A DNA stretch of 50,856 nt, taken from the IMG/VR virus record IMGVR_UViG_3300028806_000015, positions 1 to 50,856 of that record. One strand, given 5' to 3'. Of the stretch, positions 17,182 through 24,669 are shown piece by piece. The position numbers were made by a program, and so were the translations under genes. How positions within the stretch are numbered: the first letter of the stretch is position 1; each line of letters opens with the position of its first letter. The notes under the pieces are model-generated. The model made no database searches, was not told the origin of the DNA, and saw only the letters and a program-made list of their open reading frames with translations. This DNA comes from a virus.

Positions 17182-17403
17182 TTATCTATCTTCATGGTAT
17201 AAACTCCACTCTTCATAACTTGGACCGTCCTCGTCATCTTCTGAAGTGCCTTCTACATTCAAAAAATCCCATGCGTCCTCTTCATAATGGCTTAAATAAT
17301 TAGCCAGAAATCTATCTAATCTGCTTTCCTCAAGTTCATTAATCTTGAATTCTAATGGGGTGTCTCGAAGCTCTCTGCCCGTATATTTTCTATTCGTTAA
17401 CAT
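17182..17403 (-). CDS. Hypothetical acidic protein
   Basis: 73 residues, strongly acidic (WDFLNVEGTSEDDEDGPSYE near the C-terminus), with a basic N-terminus. GGAG precedes the ATG. Small acidic early phage proteins often bind and block host factors, but nothing here identifies a target. It lies just downstream of the AAACCGAT repeat cluster, which could control it. Confidence 0.55.
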   Translation of the reverse strand: MLTNRKYTGRELRDTPLEFKINELEESRLDRFLANYLSHYEEDAWDFLNVEGTSEDDEDGPSYEEWSLYHEDR

Positions 17404-17524
17404 CTTCTAGTAATCTCCTTGCCCAATGTTTTGCTTGATTTGAATCTTGCTCTGTTCCTATCCCCTGGCTATATAGATATATTAATTTTCTCACACTGCC
17501 GGCTCTGCGGGGTTTCCATCAGGC

Positions 17525-17692
17525 AAACCGATTGTACTTTCCACAAACAAAAATTCAAACTGAATCCGGTTTAGCAGCAATCGCATCCGGTTTGTGAAAA
17601 ATTTAATCGGTTTTTCCCGCAAACCCGCAGAATGCCTTAAGCCAAAACCGATCGCGCTGCTTTCAAATAAAAATCAAAACCGCGTCCGGTTT
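17525..17692. repeat. Cluster of AAACCGAT / ATCCGGTTT repeats
   Basis: Related short motifs occur at 17525 (AAACCGAT), 17564 and 17585 (ATCCGGTTT), 17606 (ATCGGTTT), 17645 (AAACCGAT) and 17677-17692 (AAACCG then CCGGTTT, an inverted pair). The core AAACCG appears in both orientations seven times in 168 bases. The stretch 17404-17691 holds no gene I trust, and it is richer in G+C than its surroundings. It may be an operator array, an origin, or a dispersed palindromic element shared with the host. Confidence 0.65.
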
Positions 17693-18003
17693 CATGATAA
17701 CTCCATTCGGCCTACTAGCTTAGTAACCGTTATAGATTGTCTCCGACACCAACGACATCCCGCCTTCGCGGCCTTGAGAGTCCATTCAAAGCCTTTTTCC
17801 GCATCAACAGGATCACTGGGGCCGACCATTAAGTTCATCGGCTGTAAATAACGTTGAGCTAATAAGTTCATAGCTCCTACGTACTCTTCTTGTGCAGCCT
17901 CTAAAAGTAAAACCATTCCCATCTCGGTGATTTCTGAGATTCTATCCTCACTACCTATGTCTAAATATCGTTCTGCTAACCTGTATTTATCTCTTGGTGT
18001 CAT
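17692..18003 (-). CDS. Sel1-like/TPR-like repeat protein
   Basis: 103 residues. A first helical pair (GMVLLLEAAQEEYVGAMNLL, then AQRYLQP) and a second (DAEKGFEWTLKAAKAG) match the Sel1-like consensus of paired helices with AAxxG and A..LA..Y. Such repeats form protein-binding surfaces. Only about one and a half repeats are present, so it may be truncated; the C-terminus after residue 85 enters the AAACCG-repeat DNA and could be altered by it. It is the first gene of the minus operon, divergent from ssb. Confidence 0.5.
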   Translation of the reverse strand: MTPRDKYRLAERYLDIGSEDRISEITEMGMVLLLEAAQEEYVGAMNLLAQRYLQPMNLMVGPSDPVDAEKGFEWTLKAAKAGCRWCRRQSITVTKLVGRMELS

Positions 18004-18065
18004 TGTGTCGTTCTCCTATTAATGCATGTTATCTACATCTGCATAATGAATTGTTAGTAATCTAG

Positions 18066-18094
18066 AGAAAAGTTTAATGTTAATGCACTTTTCT
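18066..18094. promoter_or_regulatory. Inverted repeat in ssb divergent control region
   Basis: AGAAAAGT (18066-18073) and ACTTTTCT (18087-18094) form a perfect 8-base inverted repeat with a 13-base spacer, between two divergent genes. TTAATGCA occurs on both sides, near 18019 and inside the spacer. This fits an operator for a dimeric regulator; a small hairpin is the alternative. Confidence 0.35.
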
Positions 18095-18158
18095 ACTTGA
18101 TCAAAAGGTTGCATGATGCTAAATCCTTTAATAGATAACGATATATAAAGGAGATTAA

Positions 18159-18593
18159 GTGAATTTAGTAATGATAGAAGGGTTTGTTGGACTTGATCCT
18201 AAATTCATCCCCTGTAAAAATGGGCTCGAATTGGTTAAATTAAGTGTAGCTACTACCGAAAAATGGAAAGATAGAGCCTCCCAAGAGGATCGATCTAAAA
18301 CTGAATGGCACAATGTTACAATTTTTGAATTGGAATGTGTACAATATGTAAAAGAACATGTGCGAAAAGGATCTCTCGTGTATCTGGAAGGACAATTGGT
18401 TACTAATAAATGGCACGACAAAGATGGCGTAAATAAGAAATCAGTAGACATCGTAGTGCTGAAAAAAAATAAACATAAAATATATTTAAAAGAAAAAGGG
18501 GAACAGGTAAATCAAAATAATCAACAAACACAGAATACAGATGAAATTTCTATGTATTCAATGTTTCTAGAAGACGATAGAGTTCCTTTTTAA
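18159..18593 (+). CDS. ssb: Single-stranded DNA-binding protein
   Basis: 144 residues from a GTG start that follows AAAGGAG. The GTG gives MNLVMIEGFVGLDPKF, aligned with the usual SSB N-terminus. OB-fold features include LVKLSVATTEKWKD, WHNVTIFE and GSLVYLEGQLVTNKW. After a Gln/Asn-rich linker the protein ends in DDRVPF, equivalent to the acidic DDDIPF tip that binds partner proteins. It would protect single strands during replication and RecT annealing. It begins the plus-strand operon leading to terminase. Confidence 0.9.
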   Translation: MNLVMIEGFVGLDPKFIPCKNGLELVKLSVATTEKWKDRASQEDRSKTEWHNVTIFELECVQYVKEHVRKGSLVYLEGQLVTNKWHDKDGVNKKSVDIVVLKKNKHKIYLKEKGEQVNQNNQQTQNTDEISMYSMFLEDDRVPF

Positions 18594-18621
18594 AACTCAA
18601 ATTAAATTGATTGGAAATCCA

Positions 18622-19041
18622 ATGCAAAATGAATTAAAAAAAGAAAAATATTCCAGACATCACGGACCCCACCTGTTTCAGAAGGGACATACCCTCTCAA
18701 AAGGTAAGGGAAGACCTCCTGGAAGTAACGATTCTGGAAGAATAGAACTTACCAAAATGTTCTTACAGAGATGTAAGGAAGATTGGCCAAAGCTTATGGA
18801 TCAAATCTTCGAACAAGCCCATAAAGGTAACCAGAGGATGCTGGCAATGATTGTTGAGTTCGCTATGGCTAAGCCTACACACATTACTATAGAAGCAGAA
18901 GCACCAAGGCAGATCGAGACTCTGGACGATGCAGATAATATGTCAACTACAGAGCTGAGAGCGATTATGACGCAATATGTACAGAGTAAAAGGATCGAAG
19001 GATTACCCATAGATCAGAATGGGGAGCTGCTTGTTGGATAA
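18622..19041 (+). CDS. Possible small terminase subunit or DUF5681-like protein
   Basis: 139 residues from the ATG; a TTG at 18607 would add five. The N-terminus is basic with HGPHLFQKGHTLSKGKGRPP, like the KGRPxGS start of DUF5681-type phage proteins. A helical part follows (ELTKMFLQRCKEDWPKLMDQ), then an acidic middle and a helical end. Such proteins often precede the large terminase gene and may be the DNA-recognition subunit. Here the large subunit is 2.6 kb downstream, so the role is uncertain. Confidence 0.45.
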   Translation: MQNELKKEKYSRHHGPHLFQKGHTLSKGKGRPPGSNDSGRIELTKMFLQRCKEDWPKLMDQIFEQAHKGNQRMLAMIVEFAMAKPTHITIEAEAPRQIETLDDADNMSTTELRAIMTQYVQSKRIEGLPIDQNGELLVG

Positions 19042-19273
19042 AGAACTAGTTAGAGCGCCTCAGTGTTCGATTCCGATTGTTCTGGAAGCGAAAGCACGGA
19101 AGCTCTTATGCATTGCATTAGGAGAAGAGGGTGAAGACATGGCCAACACTCACAACATTGGGTGCGTTATGGTTCCAGAGCATGTGAAGCTTCCTGAAGG
19201 AACAAAGGCATTGATCTTAGATAAAATGACTATTTGTGAATATCGTAATGGAGAATGGGAGAGAGAAGAGTGA
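19019..19273 (+). CDS. Hypothetical protein
   Basis: 84 residues; its ATG lies 23 bases before the stop of the preceding gene. The central part looks like a small beta fold (GCVMVPEHVKLPEGTKALIL). No RBS stands out, as it is within coding sequence. Family not recognised. Confidence 0.5.
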   Translation: MGSCLLDKELVRAPQCSIPIVLEAKARKLLCIALGEEGEDMANTHNIGCVMVPEHVKLPEGTKALILDKMTICEYRNGEWEREE

Positions 19274-19506
19274 CAGATGATATGTTTGACATGCCTTTTA
19301 TAGAAAGAAGTCCTTTGTGGAAGACTATTGATCCGGAGCCTGAAGATGAAGAGAAGCTACTTTTTTGGCTCGGGATTGAAAAAGGTGGAATCACAAAGGA
19401 GCAACAGGAAAGATTAGTAGAGATGTCTCCTGGGTTGACACCAGAGGAGTTTCAGGCAGAATATAAAAGAATGGAACAAGAAAATGACTCAAATAACAAA
19501 ATCTAA
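19270..19506 (+). CDS. Hypothetical acidic protein
   Basis: The GTG at 19270 overlaps the previous stop (GTGA) and follows GAGAGAAG, so it is preferred to an ATG at 19255. The product is 78 residues, acidic and helical (EDEEKLLFWLGIEKGGI and TPEEFQAEYKRMEQEN). Family not recognised. Confidence 0.5.
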   Translation: MTDDMFDMPFIERSPLWKTIDPEPEDEEKLLFWLGIEKGGITKEQQERLVEMSPGLTPEEFQAEYKRMEQENDSNNKI

Positions 19507-19699
19507 GTCATTGCGAGAACAGCTAGCAGATCCTTCATCATATGTAAGGCCGGCTGTCTCTTGGGATCCTGATAAACAAGAATGGGTAGAATTATCTGTT
19601 CATCCGTATTATAAAAACTTCACTAAAGACGAACGAAATGAGTTAGAAGATTTTATTGTTACGTACTCTACGAACGCGTATTCTCAAAAAGAGGATTAA
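19484..19699 (+). CDS. Hypothetical protein
   Basis: 71 residues; start overlaps the preceding gene by 23 bases. It includes VSWDPDKQEWVELSVHPYYK near 25-44. The same frame stays open for 47 codons after its TAA stop (see 19721-19843), so the protein may once have been longer. Family not recognised. Confidence 0.5.
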   Translation: MTQITKSKSLREQLADPSSYVRPAVSWDPDKQEWVELSVHPYYKNFTKDERNELEDFIVTYSTNAYSQKED

Positions 19700-19720
19700 T
19701 TTCAAGAGTTTCTGTTAGAT

Positions 19721-19843
19721 GTGATTAATAAAGAGAATCCCAATCATTTTATCGAGAGTCAGTATGATAAAAAGTTGGATAAGTGGGTTTTTAAAGTAGG
19801 TGAATGTATATTCAAGGTTTTTGATTGGAATGATAGAAGATAA
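19721..19843 (+). CDS. Short ORF in frame after a stop
   Basis: 40 codons from a GTG; the frame is open from directly after the TAA at 19697-19699. The peptide (for example YDKKLDKWVFKVGECIFKVF) looks protein-like, with pairs of aromatic and charged residues like WDPDKQEWVELSV in the gene before it. It may be a separate gene, a readthrough extension or a remnant. Confidence 0.35.
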   Translation: MINKENPNHFIESQYDKKLDKWVFKVGECIFKVFDWNDRR

Positions 19844-20006
19844 GACGAAAAAGTTACTGGATCCTCGACGTTTAAAGAGACAGGCAAGAAAGAAGAATTG
19901 GGGTAAAAAAGCAGATGCAAAGATGTTAGATGATATTCTGAAGGAGCTGCATAGGGATATTACGCCTTTGGGAAGATTTTTATTGGCAGAGACAATTTTA
20001 GAGTAA
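19830..20006 (+). CDS. Small basic protein
   Basis: 58 residues from the ATG at 19830; a GTG at 19800 would add ten. The sequence is strongly basic in the first half (LLDPRRLKRQARKKNWGKKA) and helical in the second. It overlaps the previous short ORF by 14 bases. A nucleic-acid-binding role is plausible from charge alone. Confidence 0.45.
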   Translation: MIEDKTKKLLDPRRLKRQARKKNWGKKADAKMLDDILKELHRDITPLGRFLLAETILE

Positions 20007-20018
20007 TGGAGTGTTTTT

Positions 20019-20198
20019 ATGCAAAAGATAATCAAAAATGGTGTCACGGTTGTACTTGAAGAATGTTCCGATGATATAAAGACCATCTCTTTTGAAGATT
20101 CTCCCAAAGAGTTTCAAGAATGGTTTTTAAAAAATCTTCCTGAAATTGAAGAGCAGGTTAATCAGATTCATGAAGCATATTTTTCAACAACGCATTGA
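20019..20198 (+). CDS. Hypothetical small protein
   Basis: 59 residues, acidic, starting MQKIIKNGVTVVLEEC and including FEDSPKEFQEWFLKNLPEIE. GGAGTG lies before the ATG. It is tightly packed with its neighbours. Family not recognised. Confidence 0.5.
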   Translation: MQKIIKNGVTVVLEECSDDIKTISFEDSPKEFQEWFLKNLPEIEEQVNQIHEAYFSTTH

Positions 20199-20242
20199 AG
20201 TATGCTTTGATTACAACTTGATTGATATTATGGAGTTAATAG

Positions 20243-20428
20243 ATGAAGGATAGTAAGTTTATTGATGAAAGGATCAGATTTAGTGAGGATCCTTTTTCAA
20301 CGGATTATAAACAATATATTCTGTCTCCTGTATTTAAACAACATAAGGGAAGAAAAGCTTTAAAAAAGCTGAGTCTGTCGAAGAAAAGATTTGATTATTA
20401 TGTGGATTCTTTGAGTAGAAACAAATAA
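20243..20428 (+). CDS. Hypothetical small basic protein
   Basis: 61 residues with a GGAG RBS. The C-terminal half is basic (KQHKGRKALKKLSLSKKRFD). Its stop codon abuts the first base of tRNA-Gln, so the tRNA is probably processed from the same transcript. Family not recognised. Confidence 0.5.
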   Translation: MKDSKFIDERIRFSEDPFSTDYKQYILSPVFKQHKGRKALKKLSLSKKRFDYYVDSLSRNK

Positions 20429-20502
20429 TGGGGTGTCGTCTAAAGGTAGGACACCTGGCTTTGGACCAGTGAATATAGGTTCGATTCCTGTCGTCCCAAC
20501 CA
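20429..20502 (+). tRNA. tRNA-Gln (anticodon TTG)
   Basis: The 74 bases fold as a cloverleaf: acceptor TGGGGTG with CGTCCCA, D-arm GTCTAAAGGTAGGAC, anticodon arm CCTGG-CTTTGGA-CCAGT, T-arm ATAGG-TTCGATT-CCTGT, and an encoded CCA. The loop gives anticodon TTG, reading CAA. One pair (27-43, C and T) does not match. It starts directly after a stop codon. CAA-rich late genes (portal tail, ejection proteins) could benefit. Confidence 0.9.
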
Positions 20503-20509
20503 GATATAT

Positions 20510-20634
20510 AAGGACATAGCTTAGCGGTAAAGCAACTCGGAATAAGAATTGAGATATTGATTGGCGATGGTAGTAGCACTTATCAAGATTTTTAGGAGAG
20601 GAAGTCATGAGTTCAAATCTCATTGTCCCTACCA
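20510..20634 (+). pseudogene. tRNA-like element with about 49 extra bases
   Basis: The ends look like a tRNA: acceptor AAGGACA pairs with TGTCCCT (six of seven), the D-arm is GCTTAGCGGTAAAGC, the T-arm is ATGAG-TTCAAAT-CTCAT, and A-CCA follows. Between D-arm and T-arm there are about 50 bases more than in a normal tRNA, and no clean anticodon arm can be chosen. It may be an interrupted or degraded tRNA, or one with an intron or aberrant variable arm. Confidence 0.45.
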
Positions 20635-20670
20635 GATAAGAGGATGTTGTCCCTAACAGATAAGAGGATG
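20623..20670. repeat. Tandem 24-base duplication at the tRNA 3' end
   Basis: TTGTCCCTACCAGATAAGAG plus GATG (20623-20646) is followed directly by a second copy (20647-20670) with one change (ACCA to AACA). The repeat includes the 3' acceptor strand and CCA of the tRNA-like element. It looks like a slippage or recombination scar, or the remains of an attachment site. Confidence 0.8.
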
Positions 20671-20672
20671 TA

Positions 20673-21194
20673 ATGAGTAAAGAATTGAAAACTAAGGAAG
20701 AGTTCGAAGAAGTTTTAAAGAATAGAAATATTCAATGGTTCCCTACTGGTCCTTATGACGGAAGAATTAGCGGCCAATTTGAGGGAGTTTTTGCTGACAT
20801 AGATTTTGATATGAAATTTGAACCCTATCTTGATTATGTACTTACAGCTACTTCGCCTGGTTCGGATAATATGTTGGCAATTACGCTTCAAGAGACTAAC
20901 GACTTTCATAACATGGGATTTGATTATCTAAGAAATAGAATAGATTGCTTAAGCAAATGTTTTAAACAGATAGCTGAAATGGTTGTGTGTGATTATTATT
21001 TTGCGGGATTAGGGTTCACAAAAGACGGCAACACACATGAACAAGACTACGGCGATATTTACTGGGAGTCTTATTTTATAAATATGCAGAATGAAGAATT
21101 GTATTCTAAGATATTTAAAAGAATTCAACAGAATTATCCTGTACCTATACGTGGGAAATTTTGGTGTTGTGAGGACGAGAGAGGAAAGGCTTGA
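20673..21194 (+). CDS. Hypothetical protein
   Basis: 173 residues, acidic and aromatic-rich, with DGRISGQFEGVFADIDFDMK near 28-47 and a Cys-containing C-terminus (GKFWCCEDERGK). Probably a compact alpha/beta protein. AGAGGATG precedes the ATG and is supplied by the 24-base repeat. Family not recognised. Confidence 0.6.
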   Translation: MSKELKTKEEFEEVLKNRNIQWFPTGPYDGRISGQFEGVFADIDFDMKFEPYLDYVLTATSPGSDNMLAITLQETNDFHNMGFDYLRNRIDCLSKCFKQIAEMVVCDYYFAGLGFTKDGNTHEQDYGDIYWESYFINMQNEELYSKIFKRIQQNYPVPIRGKFWCCEDERGKA

Positions 21195-21197
21195 TAT

Positions 21198-21584
21198 GTG
21201 ACGAAAAAATTTCTGTATAACTTAGCAAGGAAACATCAATTGGAAGAAAGTTCAAGAGGCATGTGTGCGGAGGAACTTCTGGCGAGAGACGCAAATGTTC
21301 CTGTGGTATCTCTAGAGCAGATTAAAAATTTGCCGAACACTGAAGGAGAACAAGCTTTCATTCGTGACAAAGGTTATGTATGTGAATGGAATGGAAGTAA
21401 ATGGATAAGAGCTAAGTCTTTTGGTCGTGGCGGTATTACTTATCAGGGATGGGTTGAGTCCTTGCCGGCCAGAGATGAAGAAGATGCTCAAAAATATGGA
21501 ATATTTCCTGTTGATGAATTACGTTTAAAAGAAATAGAGAAGAAGCGACAAGATAACAGAAAAAGTTTATCGATCAATGAATGA
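21198..21584 (+). CDS. Hypothetical protein
   Basis: 128 residues from a GTG that follows GAGGAAAGG, three bases after the previous stop. Mixed alpha/beta with GEQAFIRDKGYVCEWNGSKW in the middle, a pattern like short beta-rich domains found in phage fibres or hub proteins, but too short to assign. Last gene before large terminase. Confidence 0.55.
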   Translation: MTKKFLYNLARKHQLEESSRGMCAEELLARDANVPVVSLEQIKNLPNTEGEQAFIRDKGYVCEWNGSKWIRAKSFGRGGITYQGWVESLPARDEEDAQKYGIFPVDELRLKEIEKKRQDNRKSLSINE

Positions 21585-21662
21585 TATGGATATCGTTATT
21601 AATTGAAAAATAAGTAAGTGTGTATTAAATATTAAACAAATGTTCTTAGTCTTAAGGAATTT

Positions 21663-23252
21663 GTGGAAAGAGAATACACAGAAGCAGAAATAGCAATCGT
21701 AGCAGAGGCCCTTGAAGCAAGGCTTGCTGCTGAAGAATCCCTGTACGAGTTCACTAAACAAGCATGGCCGTCTGTTGAGGGGAATATCCCTTTTGTTGGT
21801 GGCTGGCACATGGAGATTATCTGCAAATGCCTTGAATCTCTCTTTAGACGTGAGTTTAAAGACGGCTTGTTCAATGTCCCGCCAGGCACTAGCAAGACAA
21901 CCTTGATAAGCATTATGTTCCCTGTGTGGTGTTGGATTCATGATGTTGAAGAAACGTTCATGTGTGCATCTTATGCCGCTGCTGTGTCTTTGGAACAATC
22001 TTTGAAGTGTAGACGATTATTGGAGTCTGAATGGTTTCAATCAAGGTGGGGTGATAGAGTTAAGCTGGCTTCAGATCAAAGTGCTAAGGGATTCTTCTAC
22101 AACAGTTGTTTTGGGTATAGGATTGCAACCTCTGTTACTGGTGCTACAACTGGGCGACGGGCTGCAATTAAGATTGCAGATGATCCGAATGATGTGAATG
22201 ATGCTTATTCAGAAGTAAAAATACAAGGTGCTGCTAATTGGTGGAACCAGGTATGGCCGAGCAGGTCTAAGGATCCAAAGAAAGACATTCGTATTGTGGT
22301 TCAACAAAGAGTGGGCGAGAGAGATATTTCTGGATTGATTCTGAATTCTGACAATGCAGATTCATGGTTAAAGCTTATCTTGCCAATGGAGTTTGATCCA
22401 TCTAACAAATGCACGATCACATTCCCTAATGGGGAAGTGTGGGAAGATCCAAGAACTGAAGAGGGACAATTGCTTTGCGAAGATCGTATCGGCCCAAGAC
22501 AGATTGCGAGTTTTAAGTCTCATTTGGGGGAGTATGGATATGCCGGTCAATATCAGCAACGACCTAGCCCAATGGCCGGAGGTATTATTAAGAGGCATTG
22601 GTTTATCTTGTGGGATAAATTAACTCCTCCGGACATTGAATATGTGGTGCAGAGTTGGGATACAGCTTATGGGGAAAAGGAATCTAATTGCTATTCTGCA
22701 TGCACTACGTGGGGAATATTCAAAATATCTGGTGACACACGCGGATTAATTTTGTTAAGTTTATGGAGAGGGCGCGTAGGTTTTCCAGAACTAAGGGTAA
22801 TGGCACAACGTCTTTATAGAGATTATAGAGATGACGGGGAAATTACTTTGACTCCTAGCACGAACTTTAGACCGGACTATGTGTTAATAGAAGAGAAGAT
22901 GACGGGAGGACCTTTAATACAAGAATTAACCAGAGCGGGAATTCCGGTCATAGGATTTAATCCAGGAAAATATGGGGACAAATCTAAAAGGGTTCATATG
23001 ATAACGCCTCTGTTAGAAGCAGGCCGTGTGTACGTTCCGGGGAAGCCTCCTTTTTATAAGGAACCACGGAAATTTGCTGAAACTTTGGTAGAAGAGTGCG
23101 TTAAGTTTAACCCTCTTAGCATAACTGATCGCGACCTTGTGGACACCATGACGCAAGCTTTGATTAGACTGAATCGGTCTGGTTGGATTATGCATCCAAG
23201 TGACGATGACAGGTCTGATACAAGCATTAGAATTAAGAAACCGATTTATTAA
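21663..23252 (+). CDS. terL: Terminase large subunit
   Basis: 529 residues from a GTG preceded by AAGGA. It powers DNA packaging into the prohead and cuts the concatemer. The ATPase part has a Walker A-like PPGTSKTT at 73-80 and an acidic Walker B region with Asp173/Asp174 in KIADDPND. The nuclease part has Asp333 (SWDTAYG), Glu410/Glu411 and the C-terminal Asp491/Asp494 (DRDLVDTMTQAL). Length is normal. Headful packaging fits the P22-like gene order and the circular assembly, but the sequence does not prove it. Confidence 0.92.
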   Translation: MEREYTEAEIAIVAEALEARLAAEESLYEFTKQAWPSVEGNIPFVGGWHMEIICKCLESLFRREFKDGLFNVPPGTSKTTLISIMFPVWCWIHDVEETFMCASYAAAVSLEQSLKCRRLLESEWFQSRWGDRVKLASDQSAKGFFYNSCFGYRIATSVTGATTGRRAAIKIADDPNDVNDAYSEVKIQGAANWWNQVWPSRSKDPKKDIRIVVQQRVGERDISGLILNSDNADSWLKLILPMEFDPSNKCTITFPNGEVWEDPRTEEGQLLCEDRIGPRQIASFKSHLGEYGYAGQYQQRPSPMAGGIIKRHWFILWDKLTPPDIEYVVQSWDTAYGEKESNCYSACTTWGIFKISGDTRGLILLSLWRGRVGFPELRVMAQRLYRDYRDDGEITLTPSTNFRPDYVLIEEKMTGGPLIQELTRAGIPVIGFNPGKYGDKSKRVHMITPLLEAGRVYVPGKPPFYKEPRKFAETLVEECVKFNPLSITDRDLVDTMTQALIRLNRSGWIMHPSDDDRSDTSIRIKKPIY

Positions 23253-23267
23253 AGGAGAATTAAATGG

Positions 23268-23744
23268 ATGGAAGATAAAGAACACATAACGTATTGTGTA
23301 AATGAGTATTTAGAAAATAATATAGATGAATTAATTATTAAAATAAAAGAAAGGGAAAAAGAAATGGAAGACAATGGAATTATTCAAGAGCAAGCCGCAC
23401 CCATTAGCACAGGAGAGGCATCTATTACTGATGTTGAGGAGATTTTAGAACAATCTGCATCAGATTCTGAAACACAAGAAGAACAGGCTGCTGAACCCCC
23501 CACTATTCCTGTACATGAGACTTTTACGGTGCAAGACAATCTAAATGGACAGAATTTTCTCTACACGATTGATGTACCTACTTATCATATCAGCAAGATG
23601 CTAGGACAAATGGCTTTCATTTTGAATGCAGTTAATGAGAACTTATCTTCTTTTAATGCGCATATGGATTCTCATGGAAAAACATTTGATGGAATGTGCA
23701 ATAGATTGACGGATATTTACACAGCACTTGATAGAGCGAAGTAA
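23268..23744 (+). CDS. Hypothetical acidic protein
   Basis: 158 residues. The first half is very acidic and Gln-rich (for example QSASDSETQEEQAAEPPTIP), the second half folded (GQNFLYTIDVPTYHISKMLG, then a helical end). AAAGGAG precedes the ATG. Lies directly after terminase; could assist packaging, but this is only positional. Family not recognised. Confidence 0.55.
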   Translation: MEDKEHITYCVNEYLENNIDELIIKIKEREKEMEDNGIIQEQAAPISTGEASITDVEEILEQSASDSETQEEQAAEPPTIPVHETFTVQDNLNGQNFLYTIDVPTYHISKMLGQMAFILNAVNENLSSFNAHMDSHGKTFDGMCNRLTDIYTALDRAK

Positions 23745-23803
23745 TCTAATACTAGATTATGGAATAGTAGACTAAACAATTTAACTACCGGGAGCAAAAT
23801 GAA

Positions 23804-24307
23804 ATGGAATTAGAGACAAAAATAGAGTCAATGCGTGCTTTGTTGGAACTTTTGAATGAGTTAGATAAACCAAATGGGTGTGTTCAGAAATTAGGTTCTG
23901 ATGATTCAGATGACATAAGTAATATATATAAATCGCAAAAAGATATTAATATTAGATTAAGTAGTATAGAAGATAAAATATCAAGGATAGTTGATGTTTT
24001 TGAATTTAATATTCAAGATTTGAAAGATAAAATTGATGTAATATTGAGTCGATCTAATTCTTTAATAAAAATTTCCACTAAACAAAATGTTTTTTTAGAC
24101 TTTGATTCAGCAAAGCAAGAAGTTTTAAATTTCTTTCAAAATCACAATAAGACAGCACAGCCAGCTTATGTAATGCGGAGATTAAACAAAACGATTGATA
24201 AAGACAAGAAGCAAGTTCGGAATGCTATATTGTCTCTTCTTCATGAAGGGAAGTTAAGGAATGTGGCTCGTGGGCATTATGAGATTGTGAGAGAGCAAGA
24301 AGAGTAA
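23804..24307 (+). CDS. Coiled-coil protein with winged-helix-like end
   Basis: 167 residues. Residues 40-95 form a coiled coil (INIRLSSIEDKISRIVDVFE). Residues 100-163 look like a winged helix: QEVLNFFQNHNKTAQPAYVM, then KDKKQVRNAILSLLHEGKLR, then ARGHYEIV as the wing strand. This arrangement suggests a DNA-binding oligomer, perhaps a regulator. It ends the plus operon before the hairpin bank. Confidence 0.5.
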   Translation: MELETKIESMRALLELLNELDKPNGCVQKLGSDDSDDISNIYKSQKDINIRLSSIEDKISRIVDVFEFNIQDLKDKIDVILSRSNSLIKISTKQNVFLDFDSAKQEVLNFFQNHNKTAQPAYVMRRLNKTIDKDKKQVRNAILSLLHEGKLRNVARGHYEIVREQEE

Positions 24308-24444
24308 GACTTAAGGAATATATTGGTTGATTTTTGGTGTTTGTTGAGACAAAATTAGGAGTACTTTACTTTTACCGTTAATCTAGTACAAAATGCTTTT
24401 GATGTGATTAAGACTAAAGATCTTGACACATCAAGAGTTTACAA

Positions 24445-24502
24445 AACAGCCCCTCTTAATATCTCCTAAATATATTTACTACACAAGGGGGACTGTTTTT
24501 CT
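24445..24502 (+). terminator. Candidate intrinsic terminator 1
   Basis: AACAGCCCCTCTT (24445-24457) pairs with AAGGGGGACTGTT (24485-24497) with two mismatches, followed by a T run. It lies 140 bases after the last plus gene. A small perfect hairpin TCTTGA-CACA-TCAAGA (24421-24436) precedes it. Confidence 0.5.
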
Positions 24503-24535
24503 ATTGACTCAATAGTTGATTTGTTTTAGGATTCG

Positions 24536-24588
24536 AGAATACTTAATTGTCCAAAGCTCAATTAAGTTAAGGGTATTCTTGTTTTTTA
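24536..24588 (+). terminator. Candidate intrinsic terminator 2
   Basis: AGAATAC and ACTTAATTG (24536-24549) pair with CAATTAAGT (24559-24567) and GTATTCT (24573-24579), with a bulge between the two right arms, then TTGTTTTTT. The long stem and T-run make it a good terminator for the plus strand. Confidence 0.6.
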
Positions 24589-24612
24589 ATAATGTTCCAA
24601 GAATACTCTATT

Positions 24613-24669
24613 ATAATCCTTACCGTGTATTATTGATTTCTGTTCTATACTTCTCGGTAAGGATTATAT
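24613..24669. other. Perfect 14-base inverted repeat
   Basis: TATAATCCTTACCG (24613-24626) and CGGTAAGGATTATA (24656-24669) are exact inverse copies around a 29-base spacer. No T-run follows on the plus strand, so this is not a classical terminator. It sits 22 bases from the end of ruvC and could stop minus-strand transcription or bind a protein. Confidence 0.7.

Noticed and set aside
17594-17851. 85-codon plus frame over the AAACCG repeats
   Set aside because: It overlaps a repeat cluster and the opposite Sel1-like gene, has no RBS, and its composition reflects the repeats.
20334-20623. Minus-strand frames over the tRNA region (81 and 87 codons)
   Set aside because: They overlap tRNA-Gln and the tRNA-like element on the opposite strand. 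Peptides such as TGIEP and GVLPLDDTP are typical false products of tRNA antisense reading.
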